A stretch of DNA of 64,000 nucleotides, taken from assembly GCF_036669915.1 (NCBI RefSeq), contig NC_089325.1:2694480-2758479 (forward strand). The letters are read 5' to 3'. Both the position numbers and the translations under genes were made by a program. The notes under the pieces are model-generated. The model ran no database searches. It was not told the DNA's origin and saw only the letters and a list, made by a program, of their open reading frames with translations. Positions 32,997 through 43,945 of this stretch are shown here, piece after piece; position 1 is the first letter of the stretch, and each line of letters starts with the position of its first letter. Origin of the DNA: Pocillopora verrucosa. Lineage: Eukaryota; Cnidaria; Anthozoa; Scleractinia; Pocilloporidae.

Positions 32997-34004
32997 ATGG
33001 GAGTGACTTGCACAGAGGAACGTCTCAGCAATGCAGCGTCCATTGTACTTTCAGCGTGGCTCTCCTTGTCTGGTTTAGCCGCTGTAACTGGAAATGTGGT
33101 TGTGTTATGGCTGTTCTACAAACACAAGTCTTTACGAACAATTTCAAACCGGTTTTTAGCCTCGTTATCCATGGCGGACGTTTTTGTCGGCCTCGTCTTA
33201 GATCCTTATTGGATTGTTATCAGATGTTGGATTCAGCCAGAAGTTCATAGCAATTTGTTTATGATTACAATAATGCTGAAGATTCATACAACCGTAGCCA
33301 CTACTTTGAACTCGTGCTGTGTTTCAATCGACCGTTTTATTGCGATTCGGTTTCCTTTTCGGTATCAGGACATTTTAACCAAGAGGAGATGTTTGGCGGT
33401 CATTATTTTGGTGTGGTTCATCTCATTGTGTCTTCCTTTTCCAATATTGTTCTTTCAACCAGGAAAGGATCGAAAAGAACTTTTTGTGTCCATTACATTT
33501 GCAACGTGTTTAGGTCCATTATTAGTGGTCTCCTTTTGCTATATAATCATTTTCAAAGTAGCCAGAAAAAAGTTTAAGAGAATTTTACTAGCTGAAAATA
33601 TTCCTGACTCAAGCGAAAATATAAGAGTTCGTGGCATTCAAAATTTCAAAGCTATTAAAACAGTCGGTTTTGTTTTAAGTGCTTACATCATCACATGGGT
33701 GCCCTGTGTAGTTCTGCTGTTGGTTGACTTGGTTGTCAAAGAAGAGCGATGTAGAAGAAGGAAAATTCAATTTGTTGTATGGCCTTGGGTTGAGGCAATC
33801 GCCTTTACTTCATCAGCGATCAACCCATTGATTTACTACTTCAGAAATAGCGACTTTCGCCGAGCCTTTCGCCGCACCTTCCATTGGTTGCCCTGTGTTC
33901 ACGAACAAAATGCATCACACCTTAGAGCACAACCAGAGCGAAACCAGAACATTCGAAATGTTGGAACTTGTGGCAACCTAACATCTAAGGAGACAGAAGT
34001 CTGA
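32997..34004 (+). CDS. Rhodopsin-like (class A) G-protein-coupled receptor, orphan (only intact plus-strand copy)
   Basis: Intronless 335-residue receptor, ATG at 32,997. Landmarks: Asn33 (GNVVV), Asp61 (SMAD), Asp112-Arg113 (DRF), Trp140, Pro174 and Tyr182 in helix 5, W234-V-P236 in helix 6, N276-P-L-I-Y280 in helix 7, then FRRAFRRTFHW. The N-terminus is short and has no glycosylation site, unlike most minus-strand paralogs. The 55-residue tail is rich in polar residues. The tail is closest in style to the receptor at 1,675-2,700 (HEQN, AQPERN). Loop 2 is short (QPGKDRKE) and cysteine-free. It is the presumed source type for the plus-strand pseudogenes at 14, 22 and 27 kb. Confidence 0.93.
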   Translation: MGVTCTEERLSNAASIVLSAWLSLSGLAAVTGNVVVLWLFYKHKSLRTISNRFLASLSMADVFVGLVLDPYWIVIRCWIQPEVHSNLFMITIMLKIHTTVATTLNSCCVSIDRFIAIRFPFRYQDILTKRRCLAVIILVWFISLCLPFPILFFQPGKDRKELFVSITFATCLGPLLVVSFCYIIIFKVARKKFKRILLAENIPDSSENIRVRGIQNFKAIKTVGFVLSAYIITWVPCVVLLLVDLVVKEERCRRRKIQFVVWPWVEAIAFTSSAINPLIYYFRNSDFRRAFRRTFHWLPCVHEQNASHLRAQPERNQNIRNVGTCGNLTSKETEV

Positions 34005-36400
34005 GGACAATCTGAGGAAGGACCCTGCTTAAGAGCCAAGCCTGAGCCAACAAACCACATAAAAAGTTCATGTTCAAAGAAAAGCTTTAGTTTTTAAGCC
34101 TATTTTGTAAATGGTTGTTTTTTTCTTAGGAAATGTTGGTTTATATATAATAAAAATACAATTTCTTTGTCATGTTAAACAACTCTTTCAAGGCATGAAG
34201 CTTCATTCCCGTCAAATTTCCATCACCGAGCATTAATTTCTATGATAAGAAGAACGCTATTTTATAATGAAAATTTAGACAGTTTTGATCTACAGAATTG
34301 AGAGGAGAAAGAAGACCAGCCGATTCTATGATCCTGCGAGGATTGAAATATCCTCTCTCAAACTATCTTTTTTATTTATTCGTAGTTTTAATACGATGGT
34401 GTGGGCCAGTGGGAATTGCTTTTTGGCCAGAAATCACACTTTGAAGATTTTTTGTTAGTTGCACGCTGTTTTCACCGCGCGCGTAACGCTTTAGCGGTGT
34501 TTCGGCTGAATACCTCCTTAGGAGTTTCTCTTTAAAGCTGCTTGCAAAGTCCTTACAATGAATTGGAATATATACCCTGATTTCAGTCCATGGATTCCCT
34601 CTTCGCAGATCTTTGCACAGCTTTAGGTCTTAAAAAAATAGAAATGAACGTATAGGAATATTAATAAAGCTTTGGACGTATTCAGTTGCCTCTATGAAGT
34701 AGGTGGCAGGCACATAATGAGGAGAGGGAAACGTTAATTTTAGTGTAGAGGTCCTTTATCTCTGCTTCTTGCACCAGTCACGCAAGCTGGCTTACCCTAG
34801 TGTCGTTTTCGTTTCTATCGTTCACCGCCACTCCATCAACATGGACGACTCGAATTTTGACTTATTAATAGTGTAATTATTATCATTACCATTTTCATCT
34901 CAGATGACAACATTTTTCAAATTGACCGGAGCCTTTTTCTCGTGCGAACATGTTTTCTTGTTTCGTCTTATGATGAAAAATGTCAAAAAAAATCTGTTTA
35001 TTAAAAGAACCAAGCTCATCGTCACAAAACGACGTTTTTTACTCTCCGTGAGCGAAAGGTAATATACGGAACGAAAAGCGATGCGTTACATTGAAAGCAA
35101 ACAGTTACACAACATTTAGCGAAACGTGACTCTCGTCTCCCAGTGTATGGAAGTAGTGTGCGTGTGGCAAATTTTTATTTCATGAAGGCATTTACGAGGG
35201 AAAAACGAATTCCGTAATTTCATGTTATTGTTTCTCTCATAACTCATCAAAACATACTCAACTATTGCCTTTATTATTCTTAACGTATAGTACAGACTAA
35301 TGTTTTATTGAATTGCTTATTATTCCGCTTTATTGGTCTGTATGGAATACCATAAGCCGAGTTCCAGACGGTAAAGTTGGGTGAACAAGCAAGAAAACAA
35401 AAAAAGGAGATACTTAACACGTTCAGAGCCGGTAGCTGTATTTACGATATAGCTGATGTACACACTGAGCAGCAGAAAAAAGTAAGAAAAGGAAAGAGTT
35501 GGGGAAAATGACTTGACTTTTTTCCGTCCTCCTTACCTGTACCGTGAACAGATATCAACGGAGATCTGAAATGTTTTGCATGAGTCACTAATTATATTAT
35601 GCAGATGTGTGAAGATTTCAAGGGGGCCTTAAACGCTTTACGTATTGGGCATTGGATCTGAATTTGTGATATTCATTGGACCACCCTCAACAACCTGAAA
35701 CGCAAGTAAAAGCAGCTAAATTTTGCAAGCGTGATGGACCGCGGACTTAAAGGGACACTTGTATAAACCTGCAACTGTGAGGACAAGGCAAGTTTTTGTA
35801 CTAAAACTCCGAGCTCATTCGGGGAACGAAGAATTGGCGGAGGTCGGGGAGTAAGCCTATGTTTCTACAAGCCCTTTCCGTTGCTACCATTGACTCTGGC
35901 ACCGACAGTGATTCTTAGGTCGGACCAGCTCTCTGTGCCAAACAAAATTCGTAAATCCTTCCATGTCTTTTTCCGCAGTATTAGCGTTAACCTTGCATGG
36001 GAGTCACGAGAATGAATTCTGTCTTTACCGGCGTATTGCGCTGATGGGCTGCTTTTCTCATCAGGAAATGCTAAATTTCTCTTGATAAGGCCTGATGTAT
36101 TACGGACTATTTTAAGATCAACTTTTAATTTCGAAACCTGGCACATTTATCCCATTAATTTAATTTGAATTAGGCGACGAACTTAGAATATACTCACTAC
36201 GACCGGTCCTCACTGAAGAAAAACCATAGTTTATTGATTCTCCATACGAGGCTATAAGGCCACATGCGAGACAGCTGAAAAGCGAGGGCTTTGTTCATGT
36301 GGCATTATAACAGTTTTACATAAAATTTTTTAACGCAATAATTGCGTACATAAGTTTTCATTACGGTTTGCGTTATTTAATCCCTTTTATTTCTATGCAA
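34005..36400. other. Right flank of the receptor cluster up to the gap; no gene seen
   Basis: About 2.4 kb without a supported reading frame. 35,560-35,610 (GAAATGTTTTGCATGAGTCA) resembles the upstream flank of minus-strand receptors. 36,085-36,190 matches the upstream block of plus-strand receptors (GACTATTTTAAGATCAACTT). The module array therefore probably continued into the gap. Confidence 0.45.
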
Positions 36401-36500
36401 NNNNNNNNNNNNNNNNNNNNNNNNNNNNNNNNNNNNNNNNNNNNNNNNNNNNNNNNNNNNNNNNNNNNNNNNNNNNNNNNNNNNNNNNNNNNNNNNNNNN
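36401..36500. other. Assembly gap (100 N)
   Basis: A run of exactly 100 undetermined bases, the conventional placeholder for a scaffold join of unknown length. The type of sequence changes across it: receptor modules to the left, mobile-element remains to the right. Confidence 0.99.
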
Positions 36501-36589
36501 TCAATGGTGAGATGTTCTCTATGACGCATTTCTGTTTGGTGAGTTCTTCCTGGATAAACATTCTCATCATACCCTTTGAATTGTGAAAT

Positions 36590-38640
36590 ACACATATCAC
36601 TTTTCTGTTCCTTCACTGCAATGGTTGATGGTATGCTCATTCAGGAAGTCAAGGAGCTCTGCACTACAGTTGTCACCGTGAAACACACGTTGGTGTTTGT
36701 CTTCAACTGTCTTGGCACAGATGAGGATGGGGTAGTGGACACGTTTTTCATCAATCATGGCCTCATTCTGGATTGGAGGATCTTTATAAAGTACTGCATT
36801 TGGTCGATCTTTTATCTTTCTTTAATTTTTTATATATTTTTTGGGTTGAAACACTTTAAACATTTCTGAAGAAACTTGTGGATGCCTTCATCTTTGTGGA
36901 TAGCCAGATAATGTAGGTCTTAAAACTTCCTGTTATAATCTTCAAGGTAATGATAGGTATCTGTTCACTCTCGGTCTGTAGATCCAGTCATTACAGGCGG
37001 GGCATCTGCACCCCTCAGATAGGTGTTGGCGGAACTTTTCTTGGTCATGACCACAGTTGTATTCGTGGCAGAAATACTTAAATTGGACACCAACAAAATA
37101 ATAGCAAGATAGAGAATACAGAAATTTTCAACTTGCCTGAAACTTTGGACTGTGTTATCGAAGAGAGGGAGAAGATTTCTTGAGCACTTGACGTTCGAAT
37201 GGCGAGGGATAGAAGAGCGAATCAAGGAATTTCTCCTGGTTTTAACATAGCAAACTCCGCCCTTACTACTGATTGGTTACTGCTCGTACCTGGTACAAAC
37301 CTCCCAACGGGTTATCATATAATGCCCCGACATAAAAAACATTATGTCTAGACATAATTTTTGTCTATACAAAAGGCAACTGTGGAAATAAGTATCCTCT
37401 TCGAGAAGCAGGATCTGATTACATGCTGTTGGATCTTTGTACACAACCATGAAAGGATAGTCCACGGTTAACACCTTAATTTTGTATGTGGAGCAGAAAT
37501 GGTTTGAAATTTTTAAATCTCATTCAATCTACATGGACCTTCAGGTACACCTGTAAAAAATGAAAATGAAGTTTACTAGTAATAATAACAATACAATATA
37601 AAATAGATTTTTTAAAAATACATACCTACGTCCTGATGTAATTTGTGGGCTTATCACAGTTGGACATGAGTATAAAGGCGTATGTTTTCATAATGGTTCC
37701 AGGCCATATAATTCTTGTCTTTATGCAGATGAGCCATAGTAAGGATGATGGCCCAGGCACAACATAGTTGGTCTTCAGGGTTCTTTATTTGAAGTATGCA
37801 ATGTTTGTTCTGTAAGAGAGTCTGTTTAGCTTTCTTCCCAAGATTAAAATTGGATTTTGATCTTGGCTTACCATCTGGTTTGGGAACCTTTGTTATGGTT
37901 TGATCAGTTTATTTGAAAGGATTCACGTTTGAAACAAATACCATGTAAAATTTATCATTACAGCTTAGTATTAGATAAAAATAAAATTTTAATTATTGAA
38001 AAATTACTTGAATTTAACTTCTTGGCCAGGGATACTAGATATGCGTTAAAACGTTCCAAACCCACACGCATTTCCCCCACATGAAAATTGGTAGATTGTA
38101 AATTCGTTGGGCTGCATATTTAAATGCACATGGTGATGCGGTTCTGCATCGCAAAGAGTGTCACATATTGACCTATAACAAAAATTGCATCACATTCATT
38201 TCTGTTGTAAATCCTTAAGGAATCATTTTCGTTAAGTGAGTGAATATTTAATTTCTCTCGGTTTTTGCTAGGTTTTCACTTGTATCTCTCTCGCTTTTTG
38301 CTTGGTTGTCTCTCAGTTTTTTTGTGTTCATTGTATTATCTCTCAAACAAATGATCCTTTTTTCAGTCATAAATATTCTATGTCACATAGCGTTGCATGA
38401 TTTAATGATTCCTGTCTTACCTTTCCACGTGGGGTGCACAGTTGTCTAAGCGCAGCAGAATATCTTTTGTTTTGAAGAATATTCTTCCACGTACGTTGGG
38501 ATCCTTGTGGGGTAAACTGTAATTCAAATGAGGGAGCCTTTGTTTCTTCTTCTATGGCTTCAACGGCTTCTGCAATCGCTATCATTTCTTCGTCCCTAAC
38601 ATCGTCATGGTATGGAATTTTCGTGACCATATTGTCTTCT
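36590..38640 (-). pseudogene. N-terminal region of a Polinton-like DNA polymerase B, decayed and cut by the gap
   Basis: Read on the minus strand, a series of open pieces follows the order I know from the N-terminal part of protein-primed type B polymerases of Polinton/Maverick elements. At 38,630-38,367 there is an acidic segment and a basic tail. Near 38,100-38,010 comes GEMRVGLERFNAYL. Near 37,920-37,660 comes a basic stretch, then NPEDQLCCAWAI. At 37,474-37,280 is VDYPFMVVYKD. Near 37,085-36,965 is a Cys/His cluster (NCGHDQEKFRQHLSEGC, CPAC). Near 36,780-36,590 is VHYPILICAKTVED with VFHGDNC. Stops and frame shifts separate them. The catalytic palm would lie beyond the gap. The assignment is from memory of the family and is moderate. 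Confidence 0.45.
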
Positions 38641-39339
38641 CTGTACTAAAAAAGCGGGAAGATGTTATCTCAAAGTCAGTTAGGTGCAACTGCTGGTGTA
38701 GAATAAAGCAATACTTGTGAGTTTGCTTTTATAGACATTATACTAATGAATTCTGGACATGATCAGGCAAGGATTGGATTTTGCCTATGTTATGCTATTG
38801 ACTTTTGGACACGTTTGGGAAAGGGAGGGCATGTATGGGTAGCTTTGCAAAAATTTTTATTTACAAAAAATGTTTATTAAATAAAACCTCATTTACAAAT
38901 GGGACGTATGTTCTCCTTTGTGGATAGCACCCAAGATAACAAGAACTTCATACAAGAGTAAACTTAAAAAGTCGATATAACATGATTTACAAAATGTGCC
39001 CTTGCAACAGTTTCTTTTTTGCTGTTAGCTAAATAAACCATTACCTCAGGTTTTTTCTGTTAGTCGTCCCCAAAAAGATGTATGAAAAAGCATGGCTCTA
39101 AAAGGAAACAAATAATATCTTTCAGTTTGTATAAAAAATCTAATTCGTGAATTGACCTTATTTACTTACGAAAGTTGTTCAGGTTCAGCCATCATGGTTC
39201 TTCTTTTATGCAAATTATTCAACTGAAAAATCAAGTGTACTTCGAAATTAAATACTAGGTATTTTTATATCAAACCATCTCTTTATTTAATATTCACTAA
39301 CAATCTCATGTTGGTAAATGAAATGCAGGGATCCTTTCG
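38641..39339. other. AT-rich stretch, nothing recognised
   Basis: No supported coding frame and no clear repeat apart from short A/T runs. Confidence 0.4.
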
Positions 39340-39870
39340 TTGATTAAGAAATGGTATTCTCACCCTGGAACACTGATAAGGCAAAGAATTTGACAACGTT
39401 TGTAACCAACGCTTCGCGTATACCAAAACATTCGCTAATGATCCAACTCTTTTTTTTATCTTTTTCTTTAATTAACAAAAGATACTGTATTGTTACTATA
39501 AAACACTGATATGGCAAAGAATTCGCAAACGTTTTGCGTGTACCAAAACGTTAGCTAAGCAAACCAATGTTTTATTTTACCTTTTCCTTTAATTAACCAA
39601 AGATACGGTATTGTTACTCAGAGAACATTAACGGGGCAAAGAATTTAAAAAAATGTATCTACATGTTTGTAAATGACGTTTCCCGTATACCAAGACTTTA
39701 GTTAATAAACCAGTGCTTAAATTTACCTCTTCCTTTAATTAACAAAAGATACAATATTGTTATCCATAGAACACTGATACAGCAAAGAATTCGAAAACGT
39801 TTGTAAACAACGCTCTGCATGTACCAAAACATTAGCTAATAAATCAATTTACCTTTTTTATTGAATAAAG
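39340..39870. repeat. Diverged tandem repeat, four copies of about 120-140 bp
   Basis: Each copy contains, in order, a TTTAATTAACAAAAGATAC-type start (absent or altered in the first), TATTGTTA, GAACACTGATA, GGCAAAGAATT, AACGTTTGTAAA, a CGTGTACCAAAAC-like segment and GCTAATAAACCA. The copies differ by substitutions and small indels, so the array is old. It is AT-rich and non-coding. Confidence 0.8.
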
Positions 39871-40734
39871 GAGGCAGTATTAAATGGTATCTGAGGACCT
39901 TGAGTTTCTATTGTGGTTACAAAATCAGAATTGTTGGTGATGCAATGACAAGGTCTATGCTTATCACATAAAAGAAAAATATGATTTGATTTAGTTACCG
40001 ATATTATTTACCGGTAAGTTGTGGAGGTGTATTTTACTACACAAGGAAGAAATGTCTGGAAATCGCTGAAAACAATAAGCACCCTGTTATCTTTGATGGC
40101 AACATGGCCTTCAACCAAAAAATGAAGAGATAATTGAATACTGTACGATTTGCCTAATGATGGTTGATACTGATTTGCGGAATGCCACCACATGTGGTAT
40201 TGCAGCGTGAACGTATCAGGGTCTTAAAAGATAAAAGCTCCATTAGAGTAATTATCCATAAACATAAATTTTTAGCAAACTTTTTTAGTCCGTGGAAACG
40301 TCAACAAGATGACCACATTCTTAACCTTTTCATTGCTAGTAGTTTTCCGCTTTCTACATTTGTAAATTTATTTTTTCTGTTTCAACCGTTACAGATCAAG
40401 GTTGGTGGAGAAATGCAGAAAATAATTATTCGTTACATAGTGTGTTTGTTGATTCTTTTTGTAATCAAAGATTTATTTTCTTTTACTGCTACTACTATTG
40501 TTCATCCATCGTTTCAGTTTAGATTTTGAACATTATATTTTAGTCAGTTTAGATACTGTAATCCTGGGTCAGCGTTGAAATAAAGCTTTGAAACAATTAC
40601 TAGTGTTGTTTGCTCAGGCATTTAGCATGTAGATAGGTCCTCCCTTGGCTCTCCCCTCTTTAGGTTAGTTATAAAATAAACTTTGAAAGAAATACAAGCA
40701 TAGTTTGCTCAAGTATTTAACACTTGAATGGACT
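39871..40734. other. AT-rich stretch, nothing recognised
   Basis: It includes two similar segments near 40,570-40,640 and 40,670-40,735 (ATAAACTTTGAAAGAAATAC, GTTTGCTCAAGTATTTA), a weak direct repeat. A 121-codon plus-strand frame at 40,164-40,529 has no family resemblance. Confidence 0.35.
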
Positions 40735-43075
40735 CTCCCTCTACTCTACTTCAGCAATCCCTCGGCTCTCCCCTCGGCTTTTCCTTGTGCTGGTGACCTG
40801 CTCTCATGGCTTGATGATTACATGTCCGCACGTAAACAGTTTGTCCAAGTATCAGGATATCAGTCCAGGTCCAAAACCATCACATTAGGAGTTTCCCAGG
40901 GTTCAATATTTGGGCCCAAATTGTTGTAAACAGCCTTTCAGAATTGATAACAAGTGGTGATTTATTCATGTTTGCTGATGATACCACAATTGTTACAATA
41001 CAAGCTTATTTATTGCTAGCTTATTTATTGTTACAATGCAATTGGCAAGAACATTGACAACATAATCTTGACATTACAAGCTATATTAGTTTTCAATAAA
41101 GTCTACGAGTCGTCAACTTCCCCTGTCGCCATGAATGATCAACTGAAAAGGTTCAAAGGAATGGTCAGGGGCTAACTTTGTTGGCTCAGTTGAATTGCGG
41201 TCAGCTGAGCTTGTTGCTAGCAGAAAACGATCATGTGTAAATTTCCTCTGAGTTGAAAACAAACCTTTTGAAGGTGCTTCTTTGATTACATGTTTTTATG
41301 ATTGCGGCATGATTGATTTTTCCTTCCTGTAAGATACAATGGGTGGCTGGTTAAAAGATATGTGCAAGTCTAGGCTCCTGTTGAATGATGTGCCAGTGTT
41401 CCATGAGAACCTTTTAAAGATTTGGTGTGGCCGGGTTATACATGGTAACAAACGGTAAAATTTCTTTCACATTCTTTGTTTTGTTACAAAGGGTCTTTGT
41501 TCTGAAGAACTGAACTCCAGTATGGATTTTATGCATAAACGTCACAGGATAGCCTCTGAGTCTTTGCTGAATATCTCGTTTGTGTTTATCAAAATTCTCC
41601 TTTACTGAGTTGGTTCTTAACACACAGTGCTTCTCCTTTGATAAAACCATTTTTTGTTTTAAAAGGGTGACAGGATGAGAAGTGAGTATTCTGAAAAGTT
41701 TCAGTGAGCTTGATGTGGGTTTGTGAATCGAGAATTTTAAGAGTTGAGGTCCTTTGAATATCTCTGTGCTAAAAAAAACAGTGTGTTCAGGTGACATTTC
41801 AGAAGTAAACTTGATTGTGGGGTGGAATGAGTTGGCGAAGTCTACAAAAATAAAAATTTCCTCTATTGGAATGTTCCACCTCTTGCAGATGAATGGTCTA
41901 AGGGGACTAGCTAATACCAGTCATTTCTCTAGGTCTGCCAAGAAAATAACAGAAAAAGTGACTGCCATTTTAGTTCCCATAGACGATTGGTGTGCCAACG
42001 GGTGTTTTCTTACGGATTTTAGTCCGCATGTAAAATTCTGGTATACGTGGTTGCTTAAGGCTAATTGTGAGTCTTTTGGTTGATGTGTCCCAAGTAGTGT
42101 AGTTTATTAACCAGTTTGTTTACTTTTCGGGCAGTGTCTTGCACAATAGGTGATGGGAGAGGCTTGTAAACATTCGTGTCAGTCTGACAGATTAATAGCC
42201 CACAAATTCAAGTCTGAAGCACTGAAGACTTTGAATCAGAACTTTATTGACCCCTCGTCACACTGGAAATACAGTAATGGTACCATTGAGTAAAAACTAT
42301 CATCTAAATGTCTTGGGTTAACAATCGACAACAAGCTTTCATGGGCATGCTAGGAGCATATTGTGAATGGTTTTAGGTCGTCCAGCAAAAAAGTGGCAGT
42401 TTTAAAACAGATAAAGTTTTTACGGAAACCAATCTTTGAAACTGTTTATTACAAAACAATTATCTCTAGTGTTTTGTACTTCATTGTAATTTAGGGGTTT
42501 TGTTTTTCAGTATTAATAGATGATATTGATCGAGTTCATTTACTAGCAAACAGAATTATTTACAATCTACCCCACGATATCCATTGTGATGATATCATGA
42601 ATGCTCTACACTGGAAATTTTATAACTTCATTTTACATCAAAAGACTTTTAGCTATTATAATGTCCACGGCAGAAAACAGGCATGAACTACTCCACAAAA
42701 CAGCTTTAATTTCTGTAAACACAAAACTTGGTTACCACATGTGATCTTGTTATATATCTCTTAAAGAAAAACAAATGCCCGGATCACTTAACTAAATAAC
42801 CACTGACGTATCATGAACATTACAGTTACCAAAAATAATATCTATTATGGAAACAGTGTCGAATCCCTTAATTACTTAATAGTTAAACCTGAGACTACCT
42901 ATCACTTTGCAAAGCCCTTAAGTGTCAAGATTCATAGCCGAGAACTGAAGTAGGCAGATCTTCCCTCGAGCACAGAGCTGCATTATCCTGGAACCTCCTT
43001 CCTGATGACATCAAAAACTGTTCTAACTTAGCTACTTTCAGGAGAAAACCTAAGGAAAATAAGAATATTCTAAAA
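40735..43075 (+). mobile_element. LINE (CR1/L2-like) reverse-transcriptase half, interrupted by another element
   Basis: The plus strand reads the reverse-transcriptase middle: SWLDDYMSARKQFVQV, GVSQGSIFGP, then after a frame break LFMFADDTTI with the catalytic Asp pair, and IGKNIDNIILTLQA to about 41,110. The same protein resumes near 42,185 with DRLIAHKFKSEALKTLN, CLGLTIDNKLSW, LANRIIYNLP and HRAALSWNLLPDDIKNC up to 43,075, the usual C-terminal part. About 1.07 kb of foreign sequence separates the halves. Stops and frame shifts occur in both, so the copy is dead. The upstream endonuclease region is missing. Confidence 0.8.
41111..42184 (-). mobile_element. Penelope-like retroelement fragment nested in the LINE
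   Basis: On the minus strand, 41,880-41,760 encodes FANSFHPTIKFTSEMS, then 41,797-41,414 encodes an open frame with STEIFKG, HPVTLLKQKM, LRTNSVKENFDKHKRD, RLRGYPV and LPFVTMYNPATPNL. These are characteristic of the C-terminal part of Penelope-like reverse transcriptases, after the catalytic motifs. Farther upstream, near 42,010, KIRKKTPVGTPIVYGN matches the part before the catalytic motifs. The segment between is missing. It lies antisense to the LINE that surrounds it. Confidence 0.75.
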
Positions 43076-43945
43076 TCTACTCTTTCTGTGGAATATGAAG
43101 AGCATGAATTTGAACTTGAATGTGATCTTTCTTTTGTGGACTCTTGCAGAGAGTTTGCATGCCCTAGTAGTCTTTGTGCTAGTGCCGATCGCACGGGCAA
43201 TGATTCCGACAATATTTCTCACTGACTACAATAGTGGCTGTGATTTAGGTTCAGATGGTAAGGATGATATAGAGTCAGAGCTAAGAGATGTTGAAGCAGA
43301 CTCTGTTGGTAACAATGAGGAAGAGAATGTAAAGAAGTTTGTACAGGATACCTCGCTCAGTGGATGTGAAACAGAAAATGGGATGCTCCATAAATCATTT
43401 CAAACAACTTTCACAATGGTGTAAAGATTTGCATAGAAGTGGAAATAAGGATGGTGCTGCTCACTAGCCAAAAAGTGGTGTTATGTACAAACTTTACTGA
43501 AAGAACTGGATTTTTCTGAACCAAAACATTACCGGTTTTGTTTTGGTAATGACCGTTTAAGTCACTATGGGTTGACGCAATCAAGAGATGAACCTTGACC
43601 TCATTGTGGTAATTCAGGAACAATCCCATACTACTTCTTGGGCCTATCAGATGAAGTAAAAGAACTGGTGCACCTCTCCAGAAATGAGCCAGAAAATGAC
43701 TGGCCATTAGTAGCAACCTGACCACTTGCTTCCTGATGAGTTGAAAGATGGTTGGGGGAGCCAGTGAAGCATGAAATTGGGGATGGAACAAGGCTTGCAG
43801 AACTTGCATATGTTTGGGATCCAAACACAATTTGGACTCTCCTGGTCAGGTGCACTTATCCAGATTACAATGTTTTCATTTCTGCTACTGAAATTGTTAA
43901 CTCTGCTGAGGTAGGTGTTGGCCTAAAGAAGATCAAGGGTTGATC
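43076..43945 (+). other. Possible decayed coding remnant, not recognised
   Basis: Following the LINE end, several plus-strand frames read acidic and polar protein-like sequence, for example FELECDLSFVDSCREF, KDDIESELRDVEADSV, LSDEVKELVHLSRNEP and IGDGTRLAELAYVWDPN. Stops and shifts separate them. The codon style looks like former coding DNA, but I cannot name a family. It may be a processed gene copy or part of an unnamed element. Confidence 0.3.

Noticed and set aside
36368..36640. Frames spanning the N run
   Set aside because: Their open length comes from undetermined bases.
39140..39900. Tandem repeat considered as a possible CRISPR-like array
   Set aside because: Units are about 130 bp, diverged throughout, with no short identical repeats or unique spacers, and the genome is eukaryotic.
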